Below, piece by piece: positions 6,921 through 8,037 of a DNA stretch of 8,037 nucleotides. Location of the stretch: assembly GCA_023441125.1 (NCBI GenBank), contig JAEZQV010000349.1:1-8037 (forward strand). The letters are read 5' to 3'. Every line of letters starts with the position of its first letter. Within the stretch, counting starts at the first letter, position 1. The position numbers and the translations under genes were made by a program. The DNA comes from Bacillota bacterium (GTDB lineage: Bacteria; Bacillota_C; Negativicutes; Sporomusales; Sporomusaceae). Below the pieces are notes generated by a model. The model saw only the letters and a program-made list of their open reading frames with translations, was not told the origin of the DNA and ran no database searches.

Positions 6921-6943
6921 TATTATTACAAATATATAATATT
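6919..6943. repeat. Inverted repeat AATATTAT-N9-ATAATATT
   Basis: Perfect 8-base arms at 6919-6926 and 6936-6943, the right arm overlapping the TATAAT at 6935-6940. A protein bound here would affect YedE transcription. The low-complexity AT sequence makes chance occurrence more likely. Confidence 0.35.
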
Positions 6944-6970
6944 TATTTAAGTATTTAAAATATTCTCTAT

Positions 6971-6975
6971 AGGGG
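6971..6975 (+). promoter_or_regulatory. Ribosome binding site for the GTG start at 6983
   Basis: AGGGG, continuing as AGGGGTGAT, lies 7 bases before GTG 6983. The ATG at 6978 reads ATG-GCG-TGA and is not usable. Confidence 0.6.
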
Positions 6976-6982
6976 TGATGGC

Positions 6983-8037
6983 GTGAATTGGTTAATCATT
7001 TTAACCGGTATCGTTTTTGGCCTGGGGGCGGTGCTGCTGGTTAAGTTCGGCAACCCGGGCAACTATGGTTTCTGTGCCGCCTGCCAGTTGCGGGACATTG
7101 CCGGTGCTTTGGGCATTCACAGTACGGCAACCTTGCAGTATGCCCGCCCGGAAATTATGGGCTTTGTCCTGGGTTCCTTCGGCTTGGCTAGCGTAAGCAG
7201 TGAATTCAGGCCCCGGGGCGGGTCCAAGCCGTTGATCCGCTTTGTTCTCGGCATGGCCATGATGATTGGCGCCCTGGTATTTTTGGGATGTCCGCTCAGG
7301 GCTATTCTGCGGGTAGCCGGCGGCGACCTGAACGGTCTCACTGGTCTGGCTGGCTTTATTGCCGGTATTGGCGTTGGGGTAGTGTTTTTAAAACGCGGCT
7401 TTAATCTGGGACGTGCGCATACTTATAGCGGCAGCAGCCGGTATAGCGGTTATCTGGCCGCCGTTATTGCCCTGATTCTTTTGGTTGGCGTAAGTACCGG
7501 GGCCGCTTTTTTGCATTTTAGCGCCAAAGGGCCCGGTTCCATGCACGCACCGGTTGCCTTAAGCCTGATTGCCGGTTTGGCGGCCGGCGGCTTGGCTTGG
7601 CGCACCCGGATGTGCCTGAGTGGCGGGTTCCGGGATTTCCTCCTGATCAGGGATACCTCGCTGCTAAAAATATATGCAGTTATGTTTTTGGCTGCTTTGG
7701 CCGGCAATTTGTATTTTGGTTTCTTTAAACTGGGTTTTGAAAACCAGCCACTGGCACATACCATGCACATCTGGAATTTTCTTGGCTTGTTTCTTACCGG
7801 TCTGGCAGCTACACTGGCTGGCGGCTGCCCGCTGCGCCAGCTCATTATGGCTGGAGAAGGCAGTACCGATGCCATGTTTACTGTGCTGGGCATGCTGGCC
7901 GGTGCCGGTGTGGCCCATAATCTGAATGCCGCCGGTTCGGCCGCCGGTGTCGACGTTAACGGTCAGTTGGCTGTAGTTGTCGGCATTGCGTTAGTTGCCG
8001 GTCTGGGCTATGTGTACCGGGAAAAACTTGTACCGGT
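6983..8037 (+). CDS. yedE: YedE-family putative selenium transporter, partial (C-terminus beyond right edge)
   Basis: 351 codons are open from GTG 6983 to the window edge. The protein is very hydrophobic, with about nine or ten membrane helices arranged as two YeeE/YedE-type halves. Each half carries a GCPLR motif (LGCPLRAIL, C103; GGCPLRQLI, C282). Additional cysteines lie in GFCAAC (C31, C34) and RMCLSGG (C211). These match the YeeE/YedE (sulfur/selenium transport) family, and the full pattern matches the selenium-associated YedE group (TIGR04112 type). The role as an importer of a selenium species in the inner membrane is a family-level prediction, not proven. The divergent LysR gene is the likely regulator. 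A YedF/SirA-like protein or selD might follow outside the window. Little of the C-terminus is probably missing, judged from the usual length. Confidence 0.88.
   Translation, partial: MNWLIILTGIVFGLGAVLLVKFGNPGNYGFCAACQLRDIAGALGIHSTATLQYARPEIMGFVLGSFGLASVSSEFRPRGGSKPLIRFVLGMAMMIGALVFLGCPLRAILRVAGGDLNGLTGLAGFIAGIGVGVVFLKRGFNLGRAHTYSGSSRYSGYLAAVIALILLVGVSTGAAFLHFSAKGPGSMHAPVALSLIAGLAAGGLAWRTRMCLSGGFRDFLLIRDTSLLKIYAVMFLAALAGNLYFGFFKLGFENQPLAHTMHIWNFLGLFLTGLAATLAGGCPLRQLIMAGEGSTDAMFTVLGMLAGAGVAHNLNAAGSAAGVDVNGQLAVVVGIALVAGLGYVYREKLVP

Larger units (their letters stand above)
6836..6982. promoter_or_regulatory. Divergent regulatory region between LysR and YedE genes
   Basis: 147 bases, markedly AT-rich from 6919 to 6970. 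On the plus strand a perfect TATAAT (6935-6940) lies about 43 bases before the YedE start, but I see no convincing -35 at 16-18 bases. On the minus strand TATGAT (6865-6870) is a possible -10 for the LysR gene, also with a poor -35. Weak -35 elements would fit activation by the LysR protein. Inverted repeats are listed separately. Confidence 0.5.

Noticed and set aside
7450..7893. Minus-strand 147-codon open frame opposite the YedE gene
   Set aside because: The plus-strand frame encodes a clear membrane protein with GCPLR motifs. The antisense frame has a low-complexity composition typical of the reverse of a hydrophobic gene and has no ribosome site.

Overview
The window suggests a bacterium of the Firmicutes lineage, possibly a Negativicutes-like anaerobe (that finer guess is weak). 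The reasons are strong GGAGG-type ribosome sites, a near-perfect Bacillus-type LexA (SOS) box, frequent GTG/TTG starts, and a selenium-metabolism gene pair. There are seven protein genes: three complete on the minus strand plus one cut by the left edge, and two complete on the plus strand plus one cut by the right edge. I see no tRNA, rRNA, CRISPR array, insertion sequence or phage gene.

Region 1 (about 1-2880, minus strand) looks like an SOS-controlled DNA-metabolism operon. The promoter at 2847-2876 carries a LexA box between its -35 and -10. First comes a radical SAM protein with a C-terminal helix-hairpin-helix (TIGR03916 type), then an overlapping DUF4130/TIGR03915 protein. The third gene is cut by the left edge. 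Its visible 182 residues align colinearly with the DUF4130 protein, so it appears to be a strongly diverged second copy. The biochemical role of this family pair is not established to my knowledge. A LexA box and an additional DUF4130-like subunit make this the most interesting part of the window.

Region 2 (about 2881-5961, plus strand) is a two-gene signalling operon, divergent from region 1. It encodes a membrane hybrid histidine kinase (HAMP, HisKA, HATPase, REC, HPt) with almost no extracellular loop, then a REC-GGDEF diguanylate cyclase 20 bases downstream. All residues for a His-Asp-His-Asp phosphorelay ending in cyclic di-GMP synthesis are visible.

Region 3 (5939-8037) is a selenium-related divergent pair: a LysR-family regulator on the minus strand, whose 3' end overlaps that of the cyclase gene by 23 bases, and a YedE-family putative selenium transporter on the plus strand, cut by the right edge. 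The 147-base gap between them is AT-rich and holds several inverted repeats that could be regulator sites.
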